Source of the DNA: [Phialemoniopsis] sp. UDSM-2020
Taxonomy: Eukaryota; Ascomycota; Sordariomycetes; Thyridiales; Thyridiaceae
DNA length: 64,000 nucleotides
Direction: 5' to 3'
Assembly: GCA_018873225.1 (NCBI GenBank)
Contig: JAEILZ010000003.1
Location: forward strand, 2,046,001-2,110,000
Within the stretch, counting starts at the first letter, position 1; each line of letters starts with the position of its first letter. Under the pieces are notes generated by a model. That model was not told where the DNA came from. It was given only the letters and a program-made list of their open reading frames with translations, and did not search any database. The translations under genes were made by a program, and so were the position numbers. Positions 36,315 through 47,835 of the stretch are shown here, one piece after another.

Positions 36315-39300
36315 GTTGGTTGGTACAGGCTAGGAAGAATATCTGTGGCATTTGGCAAATTTTTGATCTCTTTTCTTTCTGGCAGTCACTATGATACCCC
36401 TTTTTTGTGGATTTACTTTTCTCTTACTTGGTTACAAGGCGTTCTATACCACTCGTTTGCATGTTCAGGGCAATTCGGTCATTTGGGGATCTCGCGGCCT
36501 TGCATTCGGTCATATTTTGACTCTCGGTCTTTGAGCAGAGAGGACATGCTCCATGCGGAGATCTCTTAAACAAGGGAAGGCCTCGCTAGTGTATCTTGGT
36601 GTCTGGCGTTATCTAACTGGATTATACAGAATTGAATCTTGCAAAATGTATTTCCACCATCGTTGGTATTGATATCAAAGTAGGCATTCAAACTCGCATT
36701 CCTTCGTTATGACTATTCGCAAAGTACCTCATGTATCCAGCATATGACATCAGCTTGCCGATGTATTTGAGCCCTCCATTAATGGAATCACTTACACCAT
36801 CCAAAGGAGGTGCAGTAGTGTACCATCCAATGAACAAAAGGGGGTCGGACAGCCCTGGAAAAAGGGTGCCTGCATCGTTGGCAGATCCAATAGCACCATG
36901 CACGGCCGGCGTACGGCTCACTCGGATGGGGCATCCCATTGCATAGCCGTGAACTATGTAACGAGGAGGTGTGCGACGGGTAAGCAAGCCCTAACAATGC
37001 ATCCCAGCATCGGTTCCTGGTCATGGACTGGTCTAGAGCACCCCATCCTGTCGAGAGTGCTGACTGGACCAAGCACTGCTGGGCCGCGGACCAACAATTG
37101 TCTCAACAAGCTTTTGACCTGCGCCCCAGGATCGGATGAAATGCCATCACACCCGTAAGTCAGATGAGATCAGATCATAAAAGGCAGGAATTTAAGAGAC
37201 GAATACACGGACAAGAACTGTGATCAAATAGCGGTGTGACAGGACCATTGCCTCAATAACATCACAGTACTAACCCAGTCACGGACGGTCTCTGGGTTTT
37301 ACCAGGTCCGTCCGGTTCCCCTTCAACCGGGCCTATCCCTGCATCCTGCGAGTAAGCTTCCCTGTCCTTGTACATTACGCTGATTGATGGGACCCGACAG
37401 ACTGTTTTAACAACAACATTGGCTCGAATGTATTGCATATGGAACTACTCTTTACTCAAAGTAAACAATACCCTGACTCGGCCTGCCCAAGTTACTCTTC
37501 CCATTGGACAAAGTGAAAGTTTCCCTGTTCCCCCCGTCCCGGGAAGAACATGTAACACAGCAGAAAGTGATAGATGCCCAACACAACAGTGTGTCGGGCC
37601 GTTGTTCTTTTTTGCATCATCCTCCCATGCTCTCTGGTTTGCGGCCTCAATCCGGCCGTGCGCCGCGGCCCACGCCTTGAGGCAAAGTTGACTGGGCCTC
37701 ATCCGCCTCATCCCGTCCCCGACGGCCGTTCTCTTCTGACGCTGGCGGCCTTCTTTCTATTTCAAGTTTTCTTGTTCTCGATTGGAATTCGGATTTGTGA
37801 TGGTTCTTTGAAACTTTGTGGCCCCGGTTTTGACAGATGGCTCTCCGCACGAAGAGACATCATCTCATTGGGCTCCGCGCTATGGGTGACACAGCAGTCA
37901 CCTGCAGTGCCGGCCACGCACGTTATCATGATTTCCTGTGCGTGCGCGCGCTTCCCTGGTCGAAGCAATGCCGGACTGCGAGGGGGGAAGCAACGGCTGG
38001 CTTTTCTTCTGCAGGCACCTCTTACACCGTAGTACCGCTTCCTGACACAGTGACAGAGCTTGTGTCTCGAAACATCATGGCAGCGAATATATTGCCATCG
38101 GTGGGTGACTCTTGTAGGAACCGGTCCAGGCCGAAAGACGGCTGCAGCGGTTGCGGGGGAGGTGGTGGTGGCGGCACGGAGAATTGATGGTCGGGCTTGA
38201 GGGGTGTTTCGCTGCAGGAGCCATTGGCCAACAGAGGTCAGTGAAAGGTACGGCACACACGGTGGACTCAACGGTAAGGCAAGGTGCCCTGACATACCCG
38301 TATATCATAGACGCGGTAGTAGCGTTGCCTGCCATTTGCAAAGCAGTGACTTAGGTTCTCGGAGTGAGATGTGACAAAGGCCCGGAAACAAGATGAATCT
38401 CTGTAATCTGCAAAGACGTATTCGAAGAAAGATGAGAGTACTCAGAAGCCTAGGAAAGAACAGATGCTGGAAAGAAATCCTGAGGTTCATACCTACTCTT
38501 ACCACGGAAGAAGGGGCCCTTTTATGCTTGAATACTTGACATCCCATTACGCTGGGTCAAGGGTCCAAGAGGTCACTCCTGAGGCGTCAGCCAAATCAAA
38601 ATATCCAAGAGAATACTCTACGACAGGGATCTTGACCTCTGCACCCTTCGAAGTCAGTGCTATCCGACTGGTTATATTTGACCGCCTCTCTCTGGACTGA
38701 GATTGAGGCAACCGGACCCTAGAGGTCCTTCACATCAATAGAGGATTATCCTTGGTGGCCTCAGAACACTAGACCCAGTCGGAGTGAGGCCACTTCTTAA
38801 AACCTGGATAACCCCCGGCGGGATCCCGCAGAACAAACAAGCGCTGATCGGAAGGTCTGGGGATAGAAGTGAGGCGGCCAAACACCTGGGTTGTAAGGTG
38901 GTATGTAGGGTGTGTGTGGGTGTCGTGGGTGTTGGGATAAGAATTTCGGCAATATTGGAACCATCGAACCGCCCTAACCCATATTTTCTTGCCTCAAGAG
39001 AGGATTTCTTTGCACCTTACTCATTCTGAGGTGTAGTTACACCCTATTGTAAGGTGCAATGCGTTTCGAGACGTACTCGTCAACCAGCTCCGTGACTGTC
39101 CAAGGTTGCTCAGCGTACGCACAAGATTGTGGCAAGCTGGAGAAATTGCACACGAGGATAATCAATGTCACGAGGAGACTCTACAGATGGGCGGTGATCA
39201 GGTAATTGACCAGTCAGCAGAAGCGTGAGCCAAAAAAGCACACCAGGCTGCAACTGCGTACATTATTTTGGAGGTGATTCTTTACCCCTTCCATGCCGTG

Positions 39301-41211
39301 CAACTCGGAATAAACACCTACAAGCACTGCATTCTGTCACGGAGGAGCCCATTGCTGCTCTTGTAACTCTTGAGCGACACACAACCAGATCTGTGCACGG
39401 GAATGATTCAAGTGGTAAGAAGGCAGCAACTCGATCCCTAAATCTAAGCAGGGTGGTCAGCCTATCATAAGGCTGACTGGAGTGAGGTAACTGCTTCATG
39501 ACATGGAAGTTTTGTCGTTTACAAGCTAGGCAACGTTTATTACCCGGATTCCTTCAAAGAAGTTGTTTCCCGAGCAGGGCAAACCGGGTGAGGCACTGGA
39601 GCTGCATGCATTTAATTAATTCGGACCCGGCAGACAGCCCTGCGGCGAGCACCAGTACACAATGAAACAACATAATACCTGTGAACGAGCCGAGGCCGAC
39701 TTTTGGCACTTTTGTTTCAGGCCTGAACAGAGACACGCGTGCCCCGGCCCAGTCCACAGTGGCGCACATCATCGTCAGGGTGTTACTGGGACGTGTGTTG
39801 TGAAATCTCCTGCAACATGTTGTCAAACGTTTGTCTGAATCGCACCCGTGTGTAGTAGGAACACTGGCACAGAATGCTTTGCGTAGAGGGACCTTGACCA
39901 ACGGCGTGAAGCACATGCCGTAATGTTCTGGAAGTTGTAGGACAGATACATCTCAGGGGAAGTGACCTATGCCCGAACCTAGGCCGGTAAGGAGACGATA
40001 GCAGACCGAAGACTTGATACGATACAAATGGTGACAGTGGTGAAGTGAGGAAGAAAAGGTAGTACTGACACTACTCCACCAGTGTCCGCCCCGACCTCTC
40101 GAAGAGACTGAGTACTTTGTAGTCCCTTACCCCAACATTTGCCACGGTTGGCAACCCTTTTCCCGTTGGCTACCCAGGTACGAAGGTATCGTGTAGCCGG
40201 ATGAGTTGCATCGGATTGTCCAAGCCCAGCATGCAAGCTAGTAGGACACATGGCAATGGTTAATAGATACTGAACAACTTTGCTCCATGACAAATGAGGT
40301 TGGATGAGTCTGCAATGATGTTACGCGCTTCGAGTCCTGATAAAGAGTACAGGATCACACAGCATATTCTAGACGGCAAGCGGCAGTACTTGGGCAGCAC
40401 GTAAAACAATGAACGAAAGAGCTTCGGGAACCAGACATCTCTCTGGAATGCAAAGTAGATGTTCACGGGCTGCTCCCCTAGCAGTCCAATGAGTGCCACC
40501 GTATTGCACAACCTGATAATCAGCGGCTTGTGAGTATTGCAGTGCAATGGTGAATGAGTTGACACATCTCCCTCGCCCATACACTTGGCGAGTAGTCATC
40601 GCCACGATGCCGAAGATGCTATCGTTACGGAACTGGACTCTGTCTGAAATGTATTCTTTGCTTGCCGACTTGACCTATTGTTCGTGACCATGGCTGATGG
40701 GTCCGTCAAATCTCACCTTCGTACCATGATGGCCCGAGGACTGACATGTAAAGTGCCCCCAACGGTAACATTGGCCAGGGAGAAATTTCCAAACCCAAGC
40801 ACAATGATCGATCAAAGCCACACAGCCTCCAGGCATGGCTCAGGCAGCCTCTCTGCGAGGGAAATGTGCTGATTATCACCGCCGACATCAAGTCCAGTGC
40901 TGGATTTGTAGCCGCTTCAACCCGCCACGCCCAAGAGACGATCGAGAAGATTATGGTGCCTTTTAACACTGGCAAGGCGACTCGGCGGGAGACTGTCTCT
41001 AATACGACAGACTCCAAGATATTGGATCGTGATTCTAAATTATGTGAGTTGAACCACTTGTTCGACCATATATGCACGTTTTGACCGCAACGAGAAGGAA
41101 GCAGAGAAACTGGGACCAGGTAGCCTCGCCCCTTGTATGCGAGAATAAACGGCTGGATTAAAACATTACTATTATCTGAACTGCCTGTATTCCAAATTCG
41201 TACATCATAAC
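36315..41211. other. Second gene-poor stretch
   Basis: About 4.9 kb without a gene I can support. It contains a minus-strand frame at 36688-36987 with protein-like composition and an internal consensus 5' splice site, a GT-rich tract near 38900-38940, and a nested hairpin at 39010-39059. The open frames at 37574-38187 overlap in three frames and look accidental. No transposase or reverse transcriptase fragments are visible. Confidence 0.5.
39010..39059. repeat. Nested inverted repeat (hairpin) in the gene-poor stretch
   Basis: TTGCACCTTAC at 39010-39020 is perfectly complementary in inverse order to GTAAGGTGCAA at 39049-39059. Inside the 28-base spacer a second pair, GGTGTA and TACACC, is separated by only two bases. 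The whole could fold as a stem with a bulged inner hairpin, or be the remnant of a small inverted-repeat element. Confidence 0.65.
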
Positions 41212-42588
41212 TCATAATGCTCCCCGCGGATTAGAGAAGTCAAGTGCATCTGTCCCCATTGTGGGCAGTGAGAGCACATAAGGTAGGTCTCCCGGATCCC
41301 GCCTGTCCGACAACCGAATGACCGAGCTTCCAGAGGCATCAGACCTCAGACTCGTGCTCGAAGGTTGACTGACAGGATACGGGTGACGCGTCTGAGCAAA
41401 GCTGCTGATGCTTGATGTTCTGGAGATGGCCGTCATTCTGCTCTTCGGCGTGGTCGGCGCCGTTCGGTATTGATTCCACGTGTTGGCCGAAGAGTTGCGG
41501 TTCGGCCGGTTCTGCCGCCGCCAGATCTGAGATCCACTACTGCTGGTACTAAACGAGCCTGCAATGCTACTGCTGTCGTCATTGCTACGAGGTATGTGCA
41601 GATTATGAGGCGGATCAGCACCGTCGTCTTCCGACCGCGTCTGAAAACTTGCGTCGTCGTCGCCGAGGAGTAGTTCCTCGAGCACCGCAGGGTCGAGCGG
41701 CTGCATGTTGCGCAGGATCTCGGCGAAGTTGTGCATCAGTGCACGAAAGCTCGCGTTGGAGATAGGCCGGGTGCAGAAACGTGCGGTTTCGTACATTGAA
41801 ATGAAATCAGCTGTATTGGACAGCGCATCCAGAACCCCCAAGTCGACAAGGTGCGACAGGTACTCTCGTAGCCCCATGTTAGCTGGTCTCTGGAGGAGGC
41901 CAACGGCTTCAGGATCCAAACCCGGCGGGTCGGACTGTGACATCGGGTCCGGAGGAGCCAGAGTCAACGCCTTTGCCTCGATGAGATTCGGCAGTTCCGA
42001 GATGACAGAGCTGTACTGCAGGTTGGGAAGATCGACTGAGTCTGGCGACGACCAACCGAAATGCTCGATCTCGCCCCAGACGGGGAATACCACGGGGAGA
42101 TTGATTCCCATCTCATCCTCGACGGTAGGTTCCTTTTTCAGACCTGACAATTGCGAAGACCTGCGCCCAACTTCGTCCTCCTCCCCGGATGCCTCGTAAT
42201 TCTCACCCTGGATATCTTGAGAAAAAGTCGGGGGCGCGGCGCGAGGACGCGCGGCGAATGCAATGGCCGCGCTCCTGCTCAAGCTCAAAATGATCATTTT
42301 CCGCACATCCTTATGTACATCTCCCTTTTCGATCGGGATCCACGACTTTGGTATCGAGTTCAGCACAGACCGGTTGACGTAGAGTCGCATAAAGTAGACG
42401 AACACGACAACAATGATGGTGAGGCCATAACCGCCGACGACGATGAAGAGAGGGTAGAAGTTGTTGCGCTTGAAGCCTTGGGTGACAATGTCGCCGGGAA
42501 TGACGAGCAACAAGGCGATGAGCAGGATGTGTAGGAAGGTGTAGAAGGTGCCGTAGATTATACGAAAAAATAGCTTCGATGATGACAT
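41212..42588 (-). CDS. dlt1: Dlt1-like membrane protein (defect at low temperature 1)
   Basis: A single-exon 458-aa protein of the fungal Dlt1 family, named from a yeast gene whose loss impairs growth in the cold; its molecular role is not known. Two N-terminal membrane segments are clear (FFRIIYGTFYTFLHILLIAL and FIVVGGYGLTIIVVVFVYFM), followed by RLYVNRSVLNSIPKSWIPIE and a Ser/Thr-rich cytosolic part. The start chosen is the ATG at 42588 (MSSSKLFFRIIYG); the frame stays open upstream to 42690 but without a further ATG. A SRSAAIAFAARPR motif near residue 115 is typical of the family. The C-terminal third is disordered. It is followed by ndc1 on the same strand, 575 bases further upstream. 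Confidence 0.85.
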   Translation of the reverse strand: MSSSKLFFRIIYGTFYTFLHILLIALLLVIPGDIVTQGFKRNNFYPLFIVVGGYGLTIIVVVFVYFMRLYVNRSVLNSIPKSWIPIEKGDVHKDVRKMIILSLSRSAAIAFAARPRAAPPTFSQDIQGENYEASGEEDEVGRRSSQLSGLKKEPTVEDEMGINLPVVFPVWGEIEHFGWSSPDSVDLPNLQYSSVISELPNLIEAKALTLAPPDPMSQSDPPGLDPEAVGLLQRPANMGLREYLSHLVDLGVLDALSNTADFISMYETARFCTRPISNASFRALMHNFAEILRNMQPLDPAVLEELLLGDDDASFQTRSEDDGADPPHNLHIPRSNDDSSSIAGSFSTSSSGSQIWRRQNRPNRNSSANTWNQYRTAPTTPKSRMTAISRTSSISSFAQTRHPYPVSQPSSTSLRSDASGSSVIRLSDRRDPGDLPYVLSLPTMGTDALDFSNPRGAL

Positions 42589-43163
42589 GCTGATTGGAGT
42601 TGTATCGATACTACTGCGATTGGGAGGTCGTGGTAGAGGTCGACATTCCCGGCCGGTGGGAAGTTGTTTGTGGTCCGGGGAGAGGAGCAATCATGATTGT
42701 ACCATGTGGCTGTGAAGAAGCCTGTATTCGCGCAGGTGGTAGGTACTGACCTCTTCGGCGCACCACGTCGAGGCGAGAGGAAAGCGGTGGATGAGAAGAG
42801 GTGGGAAGGAGAGAATATGATCCTCGCGGCGATCTTAAGGATTGACGTCCCTGGTAGCTGGTGCAGCCTTACGAGCTAACTAGCGCCTTTTCACAGCTTG
42901 GACTGCGTCAAGTGGGTGCTTGGGCCACCCAAGCCGAGCCTTATCACTCCTGGCAGTGCTGTTTCGTTTCCTGGAGTCTCAGGCGCAGAAGATTAACATT
43001 CAGACATCAATTGGAAATTCATTTTTTGATCCACGGCGCTTGAGAATTTCCTACTTTTTATTCTTAAAGGAATATTTCGGTACTTTACAATCAGACAGCT
43101 TGCTCAGCTGTAGACGCCTTAACGCCTTCCCCCGCCCCTGCCTGTCTGATCATGCAATGTAAT
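42589..43163. other. Spacer between dlt1 and ndc1
   Basis: A 575-base stretch that should hold the dlt1 promoter and the ndc1 3' UTR, since both genes read leftward. It has no gene-like frame. Confidence 0.55.
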
Positions 43164-45109
43164 TCACCTAATTTGTTGCATCTCTGCAACTTTTTCTTCC
43201 CCATATGCTGCTCCAGCAGCTTCCTTGGCTAGCCTCATGTCAGTCAGACTCAATCTCAGGTCTCTACTGTAGGGCCCAAAATTGGTAATGAGGTCCGAAA
43301 GGCCAGATTGCAGCGCCTCGACGATGCTGTCGACCTCCGGGCAAGACCTATCTCGGCTTAAGTCTGTCCAGTGAACGGGGAATGTACTCTTGAACACCTC
43401 CAATTTCTGGGTAACAGACGTGAGTGATCTTATGATACTGGCGACATCACGCTGCACATTGCCGAACCGATCTTCGGCCAGACTGTGCACAGCCAACTGA
43501 CTGAGCGCGTAGATCGCGTTGACATAGAGGCCTGCGTCGCCTTGTGGAGTTCCTAGTACTGCAGCTGTAAAGCGCTGGTTGAACTCCTGGCGGAAGGGCC
43601 ACCCCAAAGGCGAGTGTAAGAGCCTCTGGAAGCCCATCTGCAAAGGACTGTCACCAGTCCCTGAGCTACTGAGCTCTTTCTGAACTGCTGCTAGCTTGCC
43701 ACGCGCATCTGCGACAGCCTTCTTCGCCACAGGGCTAAGTCGAGAGGACTGGCTGGGGTCTGTCGCAGCCCGGCTTACGGCTCTCTCCATCTGGCTGCGG
43801 AGTGTTTTGCTCTGCGGAGTTGAGATGAGGATGGGATCCTCCTTCAGCGGCTGCGTTACACGTTTTCGCTCATCAGCTTGGCCTGTTGCCGTCGAAACAG
43901 CAGCTGGCAGGGGTGATTTCCCATAGTTGTCGATCCGAGACTCGATGCCCTTGATGGTATCTAGGCAAATCGCATAAACCTGTGACCACACCGGGCCATC
44001 TTTCCTATCAATGTCCTCGTAGATCGCTTTTCGTCGCGAGTCAAAGTCGCGAGCAATGAAAGCCAGCTCCCACATAGCAAATGCACGAATGGGCATTTTC
44101 TTGCTCTTGAGGCCATTAAGCAAACTTCCGTTCGCATCCTTGGACTCGGACGTGAGAGGCTTGCCGTTTTTGATCGGCTCTGTGACCAGAAATATCGAAA
44201 ATGCAGCGTTGCCCGCGACCCATAGGAAAGAAAGCAGCATACTGGCAAAGACACACCGTACGATGAGCCAGAGACTGAATGGCATGGAGAGAGGAACCAT
44301 GTTCGTTTTTGGCAGGTTGTAGAACGGTCGGAACACGAGAAGTGCTATACGCCATGCGGTGTGACGTACAAACAGGGCATATATGACAAGGCTCAGACCT
44401 GTTGCTACCAGCGACTCGGTGATTGACGTGATAATGAGAGCCGGCATGTTGTCGGCGAATCGGCGAAGTTGGTTCACGGAGCCGCTAGTCTTATGCGCCG
44501 AAGCGCTGGTCTTGTGCCGTACAGTGCCCAGTATGAGCCGGTCGGCGTCTCTGAACAGATGCAAAAAAGCCCTCAGCACGCCATATATGACAAAATGGGT
44601 TGTCAGGAACAATGGCTTCTCGTTAAGCCGAGCCCGATCCCCACTGTAGTATGTGATCCAGTCGAGTTTGGCTTGGTCGGACACAGACCAGAGATACACC
44701 TGACTGAAGAGCCATCCCGATACAGCGTATGAGAATACGGACTCGGCCGTTTGTGGCTTCAAGGCGTTTTGCGTGAAGGTTTGAAATGGCGAGGTCGAGG
44801 TGCGCAGACCAACGTGGTATTGAGCGATCCGGAGGATGATGATCGCAAGGCCGCAGAAGAACAGAAAGAAGGCTCGGACTCCCGTGGGACCGACTGGGAA
44901 CCAGGACCAGAAGTCTATGGATTTGTTAGTAGGAAGCGACGCCAACGCCCAGATCGCCAGTGATACGCACAAGAGTCCCAACTTGCAAGGAAAACAGCTT
45001 CAACATAGGCGATGATGGCAAGGATTATTGCCGTCGTAGAAAAGCGCCTCTGCAATGCGGGCTGCAAGAAGTCCTTATAAGGAGCTCGTCGGATCGTTGC
45101 AGGCGCCAT
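43164..45109 (-). CDS. ndc1: Nucleoporin/spindle-pole-body protein Ndc1
   Basis: Ndc1 is an integral membrane nucleoporin that anchors nuclear pore complexes and, in fungi, the spindle pole body in the nuclear envelope. Exons on the minus strand are 45109-44971 and 44914-43164, giving 629 aa. The 56-nt intron has donor GTGCGT, a perfect CTACTAAC branch site and acceptor TAG. The joined sequence LASWDS-YFWSWFPVGPTG is the family signature, and neither open frame alone would contain it. The N-terminus RRAPYKDFLQPALQRRF is also diagnostic. About six membrane segments occupy residues 20-290, followed by a cytosolic/nucleoplasmic domain with a basic Ser-rich linker. Length is normal for moulds. 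It is head-to-head with pep12. Confidence 0.92.
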
Positions 45110-45607
45110 GGTGTCGGCGCACTGCTGTGAGGCGGGGAATTCTGGTCTGGTGTGCCTTTGCAAGCCAAAGTAAATAAAAAGTTCAAACAAAGGCCGTGTC
45201 GCGATGGAGACCTTGAAGCTTGGCTGAAAGCAGAAGCAAGCTCTCCCGCCTAACAAAACGCCACAAATGCCACTAGCCACAAGAGCTTGTCATTCCATCT
45301 CCTTCATCACGTGCACCGGTCGAGCCACTCAAAACGGAACGCCCCGCCCTCCTGGGTTATCCCACTGCCTGTCATGCAGCACCGCCACGCGGCCCCTGCT
45401 ATCCTTGTCCTGCCGCCTGCGACACCTGAGCGGAGATCATTGACCTCCAACTGCGGAGCCATCCTTCCTCCAGAACGACGTCACACTGCACCTTCCTTCC
45501 TCTTCAACAGTGAATCAAGCTGGGCCTGCAGTTATAGTTCTATTTGTTTGTCTGATTCTTGACAACATCACGGTTTAATCGGCGGAAGCGTGGCACAAAT
45601 CATCGAG
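45110..45607. promoter_or_regulatory. Divergent promoter of ndc1 and pep12 with a CACGTG site
   Basis: A 498-base spacer between two outward-facing genes. A perfect CACGTG E-box lies at 45308-45313, 199 bases from the ndc1 start and 295 bases from the pep12 start. The pep12 side is C-rich. Confidence 0.5.
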
Positions 45608-46472
45608 ATGTCCTTCGACCAGTTATCGTCCCTGGAGGCTGGCCAGCAGCGAGGCGGGAACTCGGGCTTCTCCGACGATCCGGACTTCCAGCGATTGTCA
45701 CAACAACTCAACACCAAGCTTTTCAAACTCCAGGGAAACATATCTAGCCTCGGTCGCGATATTAGCAGACTAGGCACCACCAAAGACAATGCGCGCGTGC
45801 GTGAGCGGGTACACGAGCTTTTGGAGGAGTCGAGGGACATGTTCAAAGAGGTCGGCGAAGGAGTGAAGAAGGTCCAGGCATGGGAGGATGTCACGGTACG
45901 CTCATTCATGAAGTTATCTCTCCCAAGACTATTCAGCTAACATAATCTACTAGCCGACCCAAAGATATACGCAACAGAAGTTGTTCCGCGAGTTCCAGAC
46001 CTCCTTCTCCGAGTTCCAAAGCCTCCAACGCCAGGCTCTGGAGAAGCAGAAAGCATCAGTCTCTGCGGCTCGCGCAGCGGCAGAAGACCCTGAGAGTGCC
46101 GCGCTAGGCTCCTCCGAGTCATTAGAACAGCAACAGCAACAAGAACTCTCACGCCTGGCCGTACAGGATGAGGTCGACTTCCAGGAGGCTCTGATCATCG
46201 AGCGCGAGGAGGAAATCCGCAACATCGAGCAGGGTGTAGGTGACCTGAACGTGCTCTTCACCCAGGTCGCCGAGATGGTCAGCCAGCAGGGCGAGCAGCT
46301 CGATTCCATTGCCGATAATGTTGAGAACGTGAGAGTTGATACGCGAGGAGCGGACTACGAGTTGCGGAGCGCGGCGAGATATCAGAAGAACGCACGGAGC
46401 AAAGCATGCTGCCTGTTGCTGGTTCTTGCTGTGATCTTGACTATCGTGCTCCTTGCCATTTTCCTTGGTTAA
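45608..46472 (+). CDS. pep12: Endosomal Qa-SNARE Pep12 (syntaxin)
   Basis: Pep12 is the target-membrane SNARE on late endosomes/prevacuoles that accepts Golgi- and endosome-derived vesicles. Exons 45608-45895 and 45954-46472 give 268 aa; the 58-nt intron is phase 0 with an AGCTAAC branch site. The N-terminal half has a three-helix Habc-type domain (LSQQLNTKLFKLQGNISSLG, then RYTQQKLFREFQTSF). The SNARE motif follows, with EEEIRNIEQGVGDLNVLF and the zero-layer Gln208 in QQGEQLDSI. A C-terminal membrane anchor (CCLLLVLAVILTIVLLAIFLG) ends the protein. Vam3 is the closest alternative; the Habc features and single-Pep12 pattern of moulds favour Pep12/Vam3-type endosomal/vacuolar function rather than plasma-membrane Sso1. 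Confidence 0.93.
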
Positions 46473-46638
46473 GCGTTCAACTTTGCAAGTCATCGACCTC
46501 ATTGCGCCTGTTGAAATTAGGTATTTTACATATAGGCGTTCTGGGCGTACTAGGCTCCATTTGAAAGCCCGAATAATGTACATCTTTAGAATACACATAG
46601 CAGTCCATCCCCATAAAGAGGCGACGTCAACTCGAGAA

Positions 46639-47835
46639 TTACCCCTTTTTGGGGAGCACGAAGAATGGCTCCTGACCCTTGCACATCCTGATAGTCCATT
46701 TTGGAATTGGCATGATGTACCGCACGCCGCTGGTCAGCAGATAACTGAAAGCGGCCGAGGACAGCCAGTACAGGTGCAGCGCACTTGGCAAATCCATGGT
46801 AATAACGCCAACGCTTGATGCCACGATGAGCAATGCCCGCTGAACACCACGCATTGCTCGCGTCCGATTGAGCTCCGGCGGTGGAGTTATTTTCTTCGGC
46901 TGAACCAGCCCCGGAGTAGGCTCTGGGGTCTGCGATTTCGGTTCAAGACCAAAGAGTTTCCGTATCCCTGCTTCTGTCCGAGGCATCAGGTTGACGACCA
47001 GCATGACTGATAGTGCTATGGGTAATACGTGGTACGGGTCGGCCTCCATGAGATTTGGAAACCAGAGGCAGCCGCCTGTCGAGAGACTGGGCTCGATGTG
47101 CGAGACGATATGCTGGGACACATCTTGTAGAGGACCGGTACCAGCCGGGACGACGTCGACCGCTGACACGAGGTCGGTTGGTGCTGAAGAGGCAAGGGTG
47201 GCAGCTTCTACATCGGCCGCGGGAGCTTCCTTCGTGGAGCCAAACATCAGACTTCCCAGTAGGCCCCGGGGGCCACCGCAGAGTCTCCTGATAGCCTCAA
47301 TCGCAACAAGCCAGAACGGCAGGCTGAGGAAGCTTCCATACATTCTCCACGTCTGAACTCCCCATTGCCTGTACAATCTGCTGATTGTTTTGACATGCTT
47401 TTTGTAAAGCTGCTTTTCGAAGTTGGCCGGCGGAATGGGCTGGTTACTCAGAGACCGGACGCTTCTGATAGACCATGCTTGGAGCAGTGGAGTGAGCTTG
47501 ATCCTCTTTTGGGCTATCCTTTGTGCATAGACAGTGAAAGGAAGCCTGAAGAGGACGTTGACACCAAGTGCGACAAGTGGTATAGTCACATACCAGGGGG
47601 TGTGAGTGACATTGTGCAGATTGATGATGATGTCCTGGGCGCCGATGATCGAGTCGTGCAGGAAGGTGAAGGTGTGCGCACTTCTTCTTCCACTTGGATG
47701 ATTCCGTATGGTCTTGTGAATGACAGGCCTGTGGATGTGTTGGAAGCCGTGGAGAAAGTGTGGATGACCAAACAAGCTGCGAACAGGCTGGGCGGAAGCC
47801 GATGCCTGAGCAATCACCAATTTGGAAGCTCTCAT
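46639..47835 (-). CDS. cox18: Mitochondrial inner-membrane insertase Cox18 (Oxa2)
   Basis: Cox18 belongs to the YidC/Oxa1/Alb3 family and moves the C-terminal domain of Cox2 across the mitochondrial inner membrane during cytochrome oxidase assembly. A single exon encodes 398 aa from the ATG at 47835. A basic, Ser-rich presequence (MRASKLVIAQASASAQPVRS) precedes the insertase core: ITHTPWYVTIPLVALGVNVL-like first segment, RLPFTVYAQRIAQKRIKLTPLL, WRMYGSFLSLPFWLVAIEAIR, then WFPNLMEADPYHVLPIALSV and a final segment with MDLPSALHLYWLSSAAFSYL. A low-complexity Ala/Thr-rich insertion (about 215-255) lies between the second and third segments. The short C-terminus fits Cox18 rather than Oxa1, which has a long ribosome-binding tail. 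It ends convergently with pep12, 166 bases apart. Confidence 0.93.
   Translation of the reverse strand: MRASKLVIAQASASAQPVRSLFGHPHFLHGFQHIHRPVIHKTIRNHPSGRRSAHTFTFLHDSIIGAQDIIINLHNVTHTPWYVTIPLVALGVNVLFRLPFTVYAQRIAQKRIKLTPLLQAWSIRSVRSLSNQPIPPANFEKQLYKKHVKTISRLYRQWGVQTWRMYGSFLSLPFWLVAIEAIRRLCGGPRGLLGSLMFGSTKEAPAADVEAATLASSAPTDLVSAVDVVPAGTGPLQDVSQHIVSHIEPSLSTGGCLWFPNLMEADPYHVLPIALSVMLVVNLMPRTEAGIRKLFGLEPKSQTPEPTPGLVQPKKITPPPELNRTRAMRGVQRALLIVASSVGVITMDLPSALHLYWLSSAAFSYLLTSGVRYIMPIPKWTIRMCKGQEPFFVLPKKG

Noticed and set aside
37837..38187. 116-codon frame ending in a Gly run
   Set aside because: Three overlapping frames are open here and the Gly run reflects a GGT/GGC simple repeat; no conserved-looking segment.
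40706..41215. 169-codon minus-strand frame just before dlt1
   Set aside because: No recognisable motif, and plus-strand frames are equally open; most likely chance.
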